64,000 bases of DNA from Flexistipes sp. (GTDB lineage: Bacteria > Chrysiogenota > Deferribacteres > Deferribacterales > Flexistipitaceae): assembly GCF_036172515.1 (NCBI RefSeq), contig NZ_JAXKVW010000004.1:100010-164009 (forward strand), written 5' to 3'. Of this stretch, positions 17,816 through 26,186 are shown in pieces. A program made the position numbers and the translations under genes. The notes beneath the pieces are model-generated. The model had not been told where the DNA came from and made no database searches. It saw only the letters and a list, made by a program, of their open reading frames with translations. Every line of letters starts with the position of its first letter. The first letter of the stretch is position 1.

Positions 17816-19096
17816 ATGCGGGAAAAACGTAACAAGAAAAAGAGAACAGATACATCCCTGAATAAAGTATCCATACTGATGGACAGCTATAAAGGCAGGG
17901 ATAATGACAAGTTTGACGGTGCCTATCCTGAGAAGCAGGATATTTTTAAGACTGTATCCACAGAGAATAATAAAAATCTTTTTAATAAGTGCGTGGAATT
18001 CGATTTTGAATATCTGCTGTCCCGGAAATTTTTATTAGGCAGTCAGCATCTTGAGAATGTCCTTGTCCAATCTGTTCTGGGCAGGGCATTAAACGGTCAC
18101 GGCTGGTTTATCGATGATGACGGGATACCTTTAAAATTTAAGGATGCCACTTTTGACAAGGTCTGCACTGTTCTTGAAAGGATGTACCCTCATCTTAACA
18201 ATCTGGATGTCCGCAGATTCCGGAATCGTGAAATCGAAAAATTAACCAATCATATTTTTGCATATATAGATCAGGATAATATCCCTCTGTATACGGATAC
18301 AGGGGGATTGTTTGGCGTAAAATTTCTTGAAGGCAAATCCGCAGAAACACTCCCCTTTTTAAAAGGTATGGTTCTGGCAGGCTATATGGACAGCTACGGA
18401 TACCGGAGAAAGACCATAGGTCGGTATAAAAAGGATTTCGGCGGTAATGATCTCAATATAGGTGGCGGCAGTATTTATGTGGTAAACAGGCGGCAATTCA
18501 AGGACATTAATCTCGGGGATACGGGCAGAGGTGAGTTTACATCCGCAAACATACGATATCTTATTGAGTTGGGTGTTATAAAAAAAGAAAGCAGATTATA
18601 CAAATACCCGAAATATGACCAGGCGTTTTTCAGACTGAGGGATGGCGAGGGAGTATCCGATGATCTTGCCATGATGTATATATGCAGTAAATACGGTTTT
18701 GACGGGATGCTTGGTGCATTTGCAATGGATGCGGTGGATACATATGATAAATTTTTGATGGAATTCAGACCGGGCGGCATGGACGGCTATTTAGCGGATA
18801 GTCTGCAGAAGTATTTTATTCAGGAAAAGGGTGCGCCCCTTGTATCCAATGATGAAATAATGGAATTGATATATTTTGCGTGCAAGCTGAATGTACCATC
18901 TGTAAATCTGAGTTCTTCCCACAGACGCTTTGTGCAGGTGGAAAACGGTGCTGTCAAGCCGACACTTCTTATGCACAGGGATTTTTTAAAGGGCAGGGAG
19001 ATGCCGGAATTTAAACTGGGATTTAACAGGGTGAACAGCCGTAATTTTTATAACGATACCGCTGACCGGTTTTCATTTATATCGCAAGTTGATTAG
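17816..19096 (+). CDS. Unknown 426-residue cytoplasmic protein
   Basis: Basic N-terminus (MREKRNKKKRTD), no signal peptide or membrane segment. Base composition and codon use are visibly more G/C-rich than the flanking genes, suggesting separate acquisition. I see no motif that assigns a function. It is not obviously in an operon: the next gene is convergent. Confidence 0.65.
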   Translation: MREKRNKKKRTDTSLNKVSILMDSYKGRDNDKFDGAYPEKQDIFKTVSTENNKNLFNKCVEFDFEYLLSRKFLLGSQHLENVLVQSVLGRALNGHGWFIDDDGIPLKFKDATFDKVCTVLERMYPHLNNLDVRRFRNREIEKLTNHIFAYIDQDNIPLYTDTGGLFGVKFLEGKSAETLPFLKGMVLAGYMDSYGYRRKTIGRYKKDFGGNDLNIGGGSIYVVNRRQFKDINLGDTGRGEFTSANIRYLIELGVIKKESRLYKYPKYDQAFFRLRDGEGVSDDLAMMYICSKYGFDGMLGAFAMDAVDTYDKFLMEFRPGGMDGYLADSLQKYFIQEKGAPLVSNDEIMELIYFACKLNVPSVNLSSSHRRFVQVENGAVKPTLLMHRDFLKGREMPEFKLGFNRVNSRNFYNDTADRFSFISQVD

Positions 19097-19274
19097 TTTA
19101 TTGGTGTATTTGTGTATTTGTGTATTGGTTGAGTGGGAATACAGCGTCGAACCTTGAACTCATAAGGCGGGTTTTGATTTTCAAACAGACATTGTTTCCG
19201 GGCGGGGCTGAAGCCCCGCTTCCGGGAAGTGTATCAAGAAAGCCTATTAAGAAGAAAAGTGCTAAAGAATTATT

Positions 19275-20687
19275 TTAAAAATAATATCTTTTATTATAGT
19301 ATCTTGGCGGCCCTCTTATTTGTGGTAAGATATAGTCTCCATTTTTAGGTGTTATTATTTCCTCTAATTTATTCCACATTAAATCTGAATTATCTCCTCC
19401 ATATTCTTTTTTTTCTGTATTGCCATTGTTATAACCATAAGTGTAGTCGTAATTTATTACGTTCATAGTTATGTTCCAACTTGCCCAAAGTTTTCTCATA
19501 TAGTCGTCGCCGGAATTTCCGAGTTGGTTGATTTTGGGGAGTATAATGTTTTTGATCATGGCCTCTCGGCCGTTGATATCTTTTGACTGGTATTCTTTTG
19601 CGAGTTTCTCGCCTATCTCTTTCTGTTTTACTCTTTTTTCATAATATCCTAATTTATCGTAATCAGTTATTTTGTCTTCATATTTGAAAGATGTGAATAA
19701 TCCTTTTAAAAAGTGTAATTCCATCTCTTTACATTGTTTAAAAGTAGCTCCTTTTGTTTTACCTCTCTTATTTTTTATCCAATATGTACCAAAGTCTTCC
19801 ATACCTCTTGCAAAATAATATACTGATGGGCTTAGCTCGTCAAATCTCTCATCTTTTTGTAGGTCGTTTAAATTATAGTGCATATCTGCACCACCAGTTT
19901 TTTTATTTATTAGTCCAAAAGTTAGCCAAAACCCAGGTTCTCTCATTTGGACATCAGAAGCAAGATGTTCTAATCCATTTATTTGTCTTAAATCAGCATC
20001 GTAACTTTGGTGTTTTTTGAATGCTTTTATTATATATTTGTTTCCTTCTCTGTTGAGCATTTCCCATATGCCCGGAGGTAGATTCTGATCTTTCATTCTG
20101 TTTCTGTCCCATTCAGAATAACCAAATTTAGGTGTTCCATCTGGTGTTACAAAGTTATAATCTAATGTTGTAGGATAAACTCCTTTTTGGTTTTTACTTA
20201 AAGCATCTCCCAGAGAAGCGGCATTGGATAATAAGGGTGAAAGGACTGCAAATATGCCCGCAGCAGCAGCTGTTTTGAGGATATGTCTTCTGGTGAGTGT
20301 TTTTTCTGTATTCTTAACGGAATTGCAGGCTGTACCTGAAATATCAGGCGGATCACGGCCGGAACCACCGGATGCTGAAATATTTTTCACCGGTTTCACT
20401 GCAAACCCGAGGTAGGGTATTATTTCAGAACCGCCTTCACCAATCAGTTCGGGATTATCTATTATAAACTGCATCTCCTCACGGGTGATTACGGATCTGC
20501 TGTATAATTCCTCAGCTTTGGCCTTTATTTCGGATAGTTCTTTTATTCCTCTGAAATGTTCCCTTATACTGCGTTTTACACTGTTGATTGAATGTTTGTC
20601 CGTTTTTGATATTTTATTAGGGATATCACGGATTGATTTTGCCACGAGTGACATATTAAACAGCTGATGATTCCATCCGCTTGGCAT
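19275..20687 (-). CDS. Unknown protein with internal twin-arginine signal-like segment
   Basis: 470 residues. Residues ~1-125 look cytoplasmic and helical. Then LTRRHILKTAAAAGIFAVLS (~residue 129) looks exactly like a Tat signal peptide, followed by a ~310-residue hydrophilic domain rich in Tyr/Lys/Asp. Either the true start is internal or this is a fusion placing a Tat-type helix in mid-protein. Convergent with the preceding gene. No family recognised. Confidence 0.6.
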   Translation of the reverse strand: MPSGWNHQLFNMSLVAKSIRDIPNKISKTDKHSINSVKRSIREHFRGIKELSEIKAKAEELYSRSVITREEMQFIIDNPELIGEGGSEIIPYLGFAVKPVKNISASGGSGRDPPDISGTACNSVKNTEKTLTRRHILKTAAAAGIFAVLSPLLSNAASLGDALSKNQKGVYPTTLDYNFVTPDGTPKFGYSEWDRNRMKDQNLPPGIWEMLNREGNKYIIKAFKKHQSYDADLRQINGLEHLASDVQMREPGFWLTFGLINKKTGGADMHYNLNDLQKDERFDELSPSVYYFARGMEDFGTYWIKNKRGKTKGATFKQCKEMELHFLKGLFTSFKYEDKITDYDKLGYYEKRVKQKEIGEKLAKEYQSKDINGREAMIKNIILPKINQLGNSGDDYMRKLWASWNITMNVINYDYTYGYNNGNTEKKEYGGDNSDLMWNKLEEIITPKNGDYILPQIRGPPRYYNKRYYF

Positions 20688-20807
20688 AGGCAGTACCCTC
20701 CGGGTTATTTATCTTATTTTAGCATACTGTTTTACCATTTCAAGAAAGATTTCAGACTTTTTTGAAAGATATATAATTAATAATATGGGAAAAAAGATGG
20801 AATATAG

Positions 20808-20829
20808 GGAGGTGGGAGGGATCGAACCC
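20808..20829 (-). other. tRNA/tmRNA 3'-end fragment, possible att site
   Basis: Read on the minus strand, the 22 nt contain GGGTTCGATCCC followed by TCCCACCTCC, i.e. a T-loop (TTCGATC), 3' half of a T-stem and a 7-nt acceptor strand CACCTCC that would pair with a GGAGGTG 5' end, as in many tmRNA genes. The 5' T-stem bases no longer pair and no D or anticodon arm is present, so it is a fragment of the sort left at attachment sites. Confidence 0.4.
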
Positions 20830-20856
20830 GATTCTCCACATTTTATATACATAAAC

Positions 20857-21174
20857 GAGACTTTTGAATAACTCTATTTGTCATGCTGTAACATCCGCCC
20901 ATGGAGGGTAAATTTGCCATAGGCAATCATTTATTTCAGCATCTCGTATCATCAATAAGTTATGAGACCCTGTAGCACCAACCTAATAGGTTGGTAAATA
21001 TGTTGTATACACAAATTGATTGACTTCGTCTATCACCAGGCTTTCAGGCTGGTAAATATGTTGTAAAACATTCAATTTAGCTATTTACATAGCTGCTAAT
21101 CGGTCTTTGATCGATGCTAGTGGAACACATTAAACAAGTTCAGGGTGACAATATACCAATTATTCAAAAGTCTC
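20857..21174. mobile_element. MITE-like element with IS5-type terminal inverted repeats
   Basis: GAGACTTTTGAATA (20857-20870) and its exact complement TATTCAAAAGTCTC (21161-21174) bound 318 bp with no gene. The ends match the right end of the IS at 60407-61741 (GAGACCTTTGAATC) at 12 of 14 positions, so it could be a non-autonomous derivative. Inside are two hairpins, each followed by GGTAAATATGTTGTA (20991-21007 and 21051-21065). No clear target duplication. Confidence 0.6.
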
Positions 21175-21225
21175 TATACCCTAATACCACAAAAATGGGT
21201 CGTCTTACTTCCTATACTTCCACTC

Positions 21226-21672
21226 ATGAAGATGGGTTCCCACAAAGCAATTAACGGTTCACTTTCAGTATTTCTCGGTTTTGATATAGCCGGTATAGCC
21301 TTAACGGTACTCGGTGGAATATTACCTGATTTGCTGGACAGGATAATAGCCGGAAATAACGAGTGGACATTTCTCAGAGTACATCGGACAATTACGCATT
21401 GGTGGCTATTGTGGGCTGTAATCTTGTTTCTGTGCTATAGTCAGGTATTTCCTGTTATTTTCCAAATAAACACATCTGAGATCATCTGGTATCTTTCATT
21501 CGGCAGTTTGCTCCATATCGCTTTTGACAGCTTCACAAAAAGCGGAGTGCCTTTTCTCAATCCTTTCAAACAATCAATAGGTTTTCACTTGTTCTTAGTA
21601 GGTTCAGCTGCAGAATATGCACTTGTTGCCATATTGTCTGCAACCTTCTTATATTTTGGGGTAGGGCGATGA
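21226..21672 (+). CDS. YdjM/DUF457-family membrane-bound metal-dependent hydrolase
   Basis: 148 residues from the ATG at 21226. Family motifs in order: SHKAING, GGILPDLLDR, HRTITHW and GSLLHIAFDSFTKSG, with hydrophobic helices between; the His/Asp residues are predicted metal ligands. A longer frame from a GTG at 21145 would begin inside the MITE-like inverted repeat, so the shorter start is preferred, although no good ribosome site is visible. Its stop overlaps the next start by 4 nt. Confidence 0.75.
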   Translation: MKMGSHKAINGSLSVFLGFDIAGIALTVLGGILPDLLDRIIAGNNEWTFLRVHRTITHWWLLWAVILFLCYSQVFPVIFQINTSEIIWYLSFGSLLHIAFDSFTKSGVPFLNPFKQSIGFHLFLVGSAAEYALVAILSATFLYFGVGR

Positions 21673-22175
21673 GATTAATTGTATTGGTATTTCTTCTGCT
21701 TTTTGCAAACATAGCCCATGCGGAAGCAAGGAAGTCAGAGCCTTCTTTAAGTAGTAAAATTGATTCCTGCATATCCGATGCGGCTTACAAATATAACATA
21801 GCTCCTGAAATAATCAGGGCGATAATAGAGACTGAGAGTAACGGTAATCCTTTCGCAATAAATGTATCCGGTAAAAGTTACTATCCTGAAAGCCCTGAGA
21901 AAGCTCTTAAAATCATTAACAAAAATAAGTCAGAGAGCTTTGATGTAGGGATTATGCAGATTAATAAATGGTGGTTTGACAGGTTTAATTACGATTATTC
22001 TTACGGACTCGACCCCTGTTTCAACGTACATCTGGGAAGTTGGATTTTGGCTTATGAGATCAGCCGTCACGGATACAATTGGGAAGCAATCGGGCGTTAT
22101 CACTCACATACTGAAAAATATAAAAGAAAATATATAAATAAGATTACCGGTTTGTTGGCAAGCAAAACCAAGTGA
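21669..22175 (+). CDS. Lytic transglycosylase (VirB1-like)
   Basis: 168 residues: signal peptide (~1-18), then an SLT/lysozyme-like domain with the catalytic Glu in AIIETESNGNP (Glu56), GIMQINKWWF and LGSWILAYEISRHGYNWEAI. Such enzymes open peptidoglycan for the conjugation channel. ATGA overlap with the DUF457 gene; a terminator follows. Confidence 0.9.
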   Translation: MRLIVLVFLLLFANIAHAEARKSEPSLSSKIDSCISDAAYKYNIAPEIIRAIIETESNGNPFAINVSGKSYYPESPEKALKIINKNKSESFDVGIMQINKWWFDRFNYDYSYGLDPCFNVHLGSWILAYEISRHGYNWEAIGRYHSHTEKYKRKYINKITGLLASKTK

Positions 22176-22188
22176 TGAAAAAACAAAC

Positions 22189-22215
22189 CGTCACCCGGTT
22201 TATTGTCGGGTGACG
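22189..22215 (+). terminator. Hairpin terminator after lytic transglycosylase
   Basis: CGTCACCCG (22189-22197) pairs with CGGGTGACG (22207-22215); AATAATTTG follows. Reasonable intrinsic terminator with a weak T-tract. Confidence 0.6.
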
Positions 22216-22230
22216 AATAATTTGACACTC

Positions 22231-22325
22231 CACACGGCTAAAGCCGTGGGATTCTTGGGGGCACTCCCGTACCCGGGAGTTCTGCCTTGCGGCACCAAGC
22301 GAGCCCCCGTGTGTCCCACGGGTAA
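22231..22325. mobile_element. IS200/IS605-like end, possibly a solitary guide-RNA-like scaffold
   Basis: CACGGCTAAAGCCGTG (22233-22248), ACTCCC/GGGAGT (22263-22280) and TGCC/GGCA (22283-22294) hairpins nest inside long-range pairings GGGGGC/GCCCCC and CCGTGGG/CCCACGG. The opening hairpin followed by GGGATTCTTGGGG is typical of IS200/IS605 ends. No tnpA or tnpB is near. Confidence 0.55.
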
Positions 22326-23840
22326 TTAACAACCGCCCTGAACAGCCTTGAGCAGTTGATTATTTTTCATATAGAACAAATAAGATTTACAATAATTATC
22401 GGCTTTCCTGCCTATGACAGTAATTCCAGAATAAGAATCAACATACACTAAACTTCCTGTATCCTGAACTTGTTTCATGAAAGAGTCTTGTTTATTTCTT
22501 AAGTTATCAGGCAATAGAACCGGCAAGTTAGTATTCTGTAATCTTTTTACTCGTCCGTTACATTTTAGGTAATTTTTTATCTCTGCAGTATCGTTACTAT
22601 ATTTGTATGTTTTTACAATAGAGATATTCTCACAATTGCCATTTTGCCTTATCCAGTATATATCAAGCACATAATTCGGATTGTCCATAACAGCATGTGG
22701 AGTCCTGAAATTTACAGTAGTAACAAGCTGTGATGAACTTCCGTTAATATTAGTATTTACAGAAGAGTCCATTTTCTTGGCGAGCTTTTCTTTAAGCATT
22801 GCTTTTAGCCCTTGTTCAGACAGTGAGTTTTGCATATCATGGCCCATGTTAGTTTTGTCTGCATTTTTTTGCTTAACATTAGTCAAAGTTCCTCTTCTGA
22901 TTACAATTTTATATGGTCTTTCGTATGCGAGTTTTGTGTACTTGAATTTAAAATAAAAAGGTGTGTCTGGAGAGTTGCACTGATAATTTACAGTGTTTGA
23001 AATTTTCTTTCCAAACTCTGCAAACATATTTACTCTGCTATTTGTAATAGGCTTCAAATAACCGTCATGGTATGAACAGAAAGCGTTTAAATCCGAAATA
23101 ATTCCATAATCACGAACAGGGTCTACAACTGAACGGTCAGGGTCATATGTAAATGTTTGTTCATATGAGCCATCATCAAGTTTTTTCAAACCACCTAAGC
23201 CAATCTTATCATGTGATAAAGCAATTCCATTACCCAATGCAGTCATCATGCTAAATTTACTGTCTAACAGCTCTGTCAAGGTAATATCTTCTTTGCCAGA
23301 AACAAATGTATTATACTGCATATAAGACATTTGAGGTTTTTCGGGTTTTTCAGTTATGATAACAGTGAAACCTAATGGGTAATACTCACCATTTGGGTCA
23401 AGCCTACGCATCAAAGAGAAACTCTGTGCAACAGTAAAATTATTAACTTCATTGATACATCTGAAATAATTAGATTTAGCGTTAGCTTTTGATTCTTTGA
23501 TAGACTTTTGATTTGTAAAGGAATCAATAACAACAGTTTCTTCAATAGCAGAACCGTTCAAATCTTCGCATATTTGCAGCAATTTAGAGTTAAGCTTGTC
23601 AACTAAATGCCCGCCAACCGGAACAAGAAAGGTTCTTTCATCTACATTGTAAATGTGTATGGGGTGTTCAGCATACAAATATCTAATGCTATTCAGTGAC
23701 GCTACTTTTCCCCTAATTGTGGTGTTATCAATCTGGTGATTCTTCTTTGTCTCACCACTTAAGACTGCCAAATGAGTTCCTGAAGTGTAGGCACAACCCA
23801 CAAAAAGCAAAGCAACCGCCACCAAAAAAACTCTTTTCAT
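22326..23840 (-). CDS. Large lipoprotein of unknown function
   Basis: 504 residues with a lipoprotein signal (AVALLFVGCAYTSG; Cys16 the lipidation site). The body is soluble with scattered cysteines and no motif I recognise. Single gene, convergent with the transglycosylase. Within a conjugative element, a surface or entry-exclusion role is conceivable but unproven. Confidence 0.75.
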   Translation of the reverse strand: MKRVFLVAVALLFVGCAYTSGTHLAVLSGETKKNHQIDNTTIRGKVASLNSIRYLYAEHPIHIYNVDERTFLVPVGGHLVDKLNSKLLQICEDLNGSAIEETVVIDSFTNQKSIKESKANAKSNYFRCINEVNNFTVAQSFSLMRRLDPNGEYYPLGFTVIITEKPEKPQMSYMQYNTFVSGKEDITLTELLDSKFSMMTALGNGIALSHDKIGLGGLKKLDDGSYEQTFTYDPDRSVVDPVRDYGIISDLNAFCSYHDGYLKPITNSRVNMFAEFGKKISNTVNYQCNSPDTPFYFKFKYTKLAYERPYKIVIRRGTLTNVKQKNADKTNMGHDMQNSLSEQGLKAMLKEKLAKKMDSSVNTNINGSSSQLVTTVNFRTPHAVMDNPNYVLDIYWIRQNGNCENISIVKTYKYSNDTAEIKNYLKCNGRVKRLQNTNLPVLLPDNLRNKQDSFMKQVQDTGSLVYVDSYSGITVIGRKADNYCKSYLFYMKNNQLLKAVQGGC

Positions 23841-23950
23841 AAAACTAACCTCCTATAAAGTATTTAAGGATTAAAATAGATTAAAAAGGGTAAAATTCGT
23901 AGCATTTAGCAAGAAAGAAATATTGATTTTCTACACCACCTCCTTACTCC

Positions 23951-25048
23951 TTAGTCTTTCAAAATTTCCTGCATTTCTTCAATACTGACTTCAAGCATTT
24001 CAGCTCCCCTGCTGAGAGATATTTTGTCATTTTCCACAGCCTCTCTCACAAGGCGGCTGAAACGATCCTCATAAAAGTCAAATCGTTGCATACCAAAGGG
24101 TTCGGCACCTGATATACTTTCCGGTTCTTCTTTAAAAGGGAGTTTGCGGTTATAACGTTTCTGAAAAGCAAAATTAAATTTTTTCCATATAGAATTATCA
24201 GCTTTTCCATGCTCTATAAGTCTTGAAAGAATAGCTTTATAACTAACACGAAAAATACGCTTGATTTTTAAAACCCGGTCCACAAAGTGTAAACCTAAAG
24301 CCTCTTTCCATTCTTTCAAAAACCCTTTATCCGGCATAAGAAAATGGCTGGCAAACATATTGGCTTCTTTTTCCTCTTTCTCATCATCTTTTACCAAATT
24401 AACGTCATATGCATCAGGATGCAGTATAAGGTGACCAACTTCATGCGCGGCACTAAAAATCCATCTTTCTACAGAAATCCTATCCCATACGTTAACCACG
24501 ACAGCAGGACCACCATCATCCTCACCAATCGAGAGACCAAAAAAACTATCTGATGACAATGGAATAGGGAAGACTTTTACGCCTGCATCCTCCAGTAAGC
24601 CGCAGATATCATGGATTGGTTCAGTATCTTTAAGTCCCAGTTTCTTTCTGCAAAGTTGTGCAGCTTCAACAGGAGAGATTTGTGAATATTCATTTCTTAT
24701 GGAGTTAAGTGAAAACTGTTTCTTTTTACTTAAAGTTTTTTCCAAGTAATTGAAGTCGTCAATTCGCCTTGCAATATAGGAAAGAATATTTTCACGATTT
24801 TGCATACGTTTTGCTGAACGAAATCTGACAGTAGTTAGCTCCCTCGCAGGCTGGAAAAGCTCGTGAAGTTTTACTCCAAGAGCCTTGGCTATTGCCTGTA
24901 AAGTAGCTACTCTTGGCTCACTTTTTTTATTTTCAAGGTTTTTGATCGCCGGTAAAGAAATACCGGCTATCTCAGCTAAATCCTGCTGACTCAACCGTTT
25001 GGCATTCCTCAGTTGTTTAACATTTTTAGAGAGTTCATGTATATTCAT
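23951..25048 (-). CDS. Xre-ImmA/IrrE fused regulator-protease
   Basis: 365 residues from the ATG at 25048 (GGGGG upstream). N-terminal helix-turn-helix (residues ~5-60: LSQQDLAEIAGISLPAIKNL), then an ImmA/IrrE-type zinc metalloprotease domain with HEVGHLILH (~residue 200) and a downstream Glu-rich EEKEANMFASHFLMP. Such proteins cleave or bind repressors to derepress mobile elements or stress genes. A palindrome upstream suggests autoregulation; a second Xre regulator lies immediately upstream. Confidence 0.88.
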   Translation of the reverse strand: MNIHELSKNVKQLRNAKRLSQQDLAEIAGISLPAIKNLENKKSEPRVATLQAIAKALGVKLHELFQPARELTTVRFRSAKRMQNRENILSYIARRIDDFNYLEKTLSKKKQFSLNSIRNEYSQISPVEAAQLCRKKLGLKDTEPIHDICGLLEDAGVKVFPIPLSSDSFFGLSIGEDDGGPAVVVNVWDRISVERWIFSAAHEVGHLILHPDAYDVNLVKDDEKEEKEANMFASHFLMPDKGFLKEWKEALGLHFVDRVLKIKRIFRVSYKAILSRLIEHGKADNSIWKKFNFAFQKRYNRKLPFKEEPESISGAEPFGMQRFDFYEDRFSRLVREAVENDKISLSRGAEMLEVSIEEMQEILKD

Positions 25049-25084
25049 GGCTACCCCCTTTCTTTTAATTAAATATACTATATT

Positions 25085-25096
25085 ACAATATATTGT
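25085..25096. promoter_or_regulatory. Palindromic operator upstream of Xre-ImmA gene
   Basis: ACAATATATTGT is a perfect 12-bp palindrome, ~37 bp upstream of the gene, in an AT-rich promoter region. Confidence 0.45.
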
Positions 25097-25159
25097 CAAA
25101 TGGTATATATATGTAGGATATTATTGAAGTAGGAAATTATAACTGTGAAGTTAGAAGCC

Positions 25160-25190
25160 AACGACTTTAGTCGTGGGAAGTTCATTGCTC
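25160..25190. mobile_element. Second IS200/IS605-like end hairpin
   Basis: ACGACTTTAGTCGT (25161-25174) followed by GGGAAGTTCATT is the second typical IS200/IS605-style end in 3 kb. No transposase gene lies between it and the relic at 22231. Confidence 0.45.
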
Positions 25191-25202
25191 ACTTTCTTTT
25201 TT

Positions 25203-25622
25203 TTACCGTTTACTACCTTCTTTTTCACTAAAAAAGGTCTTGCCACCTCTAAGTAACTCTAACATAAAATAAAAAAAGTTTAGATTTGGCTCTTTGCTTC
25301 TAAACCTTAAGGAGAGCAAATCTTTGAGCTCATCATCTGTTACAGGTGGATCAATGGATTTATCTTCAAAAACTTCTAAAACTAACTCTCTGTGTGGCTG
25401 TGGTGCGACAATATCTTCAATATCGACATTTAATAACTGAGCAATTTTGCTTAAATATTCCAAAGAGGGGTTAGCTTCACCATTTTCAATTTTTGATATG
25501 TACGATCTGTTTAAACCTATTTTTTTCCCGATATACTCTTGTTTCAAACCTCGAATATTCCTCCAGAACCTAAGATTACTTCCAATAATTGATTTGTACT
25601 CATTGGTCTTGATATCAGACAT
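25203..25622 (-). CDS. Xre-family transcriptional repressor
   Basis: 139 residues; N-terminal helix-turn-helix (~12-66: LKQEYIGKKIGLNRSYISKI, with SLEYLSKIAQLLNV following) and a C-terminal region without a recognised fold. Divergent from the replication gene with a 560-bp control region between them, so it is a candidate repressor of replication or transfer. Confidence 0.85.
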   Translation of the reverse strand: MSDIKTNEYKSIIGSNLRFWRNIRGLKQEYIGKKIGLNRSYISKIENGEANPSLEYLSKIAQLLNVDIEDIVAPQPHRELVLEVFEDKSIDPPVTDDELKDLLSLRFRSKEPNLNFFYFMLELLRGGKTFFSEKEGSKR

Positions 25623-26186
25623 ATAACAATCCTCTATACACTATAACATATTATTTGGGTATTTTTATCTTATAATACTTATTATATTAAAATAAACAAG
25701 CAATAATGAGCACATGAGTATGTGAATAGGTAACTTGTTAATAATAAACTATATAAGATTAGTGTAGATTAATAATTTAGCCAATTTGTTAATTATAATT
25801 CACAAAAATGGTTGAAATTATATATTGAAAACAATATATTTGTATATTAATGGAACACATTCTATTAGGTAAATAATCGACCCGATAAGAATAATGTGAT
25901 TTTAAAAAGATAGTTCAGATCAAATGTCAGAGGTGTGACATTGAGATGTCACAGGGGTGACAGAGCTCTTGTTTAACAATGCTTTATGAGTCTCACTGTT
26001 TTGCACCGATAACAGAATAAATGTTTACGTGAATTAACTTTTATCAGAAGCTTAAAAAACCACATTTGCTATAACAGCATAAAGATAGAAATACTAATCA
26101 CTGAATAGTTTAAAAAATTGTACTCGAAAAAATTGACGCTTATCTGGATGTAAAAGTGACGGAAAACAAAAATTTTGGAGAAATGA
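25623..26186. promoter_or_regulatory. Divergent AT-rich control region, candidate origin/operator sites
   Basis: No gene. Two dyads, TGTCAGAGGTGTGACA (25925-25940) and TGTCACAGGGGTGACA (25947-25962), share TGTCA-N6-TGACA and lie 22 bp apart, two helical turns on the same face. AT-rich stretches surround them. GGAACACATT (25852-25861), a motif seen elsewhere in the window, occurs upstream. Confidence 0.5.
26059..26091 (+). promoter_or_regulatory. ACCACA box upstream of replication gene
   Basis: ACCACA (26059-26064) with TAGAAA 27 nt after the box start; the weakest -10 of the set. Confidence 0.35.

Noticed and set aside
20808..20960. Complete tRNA or tmRNA gene
   Set aside because: Only the 3' ~22 nt fit; no D arm, anticodon arm or tag reading frame upstream on the minus strand.
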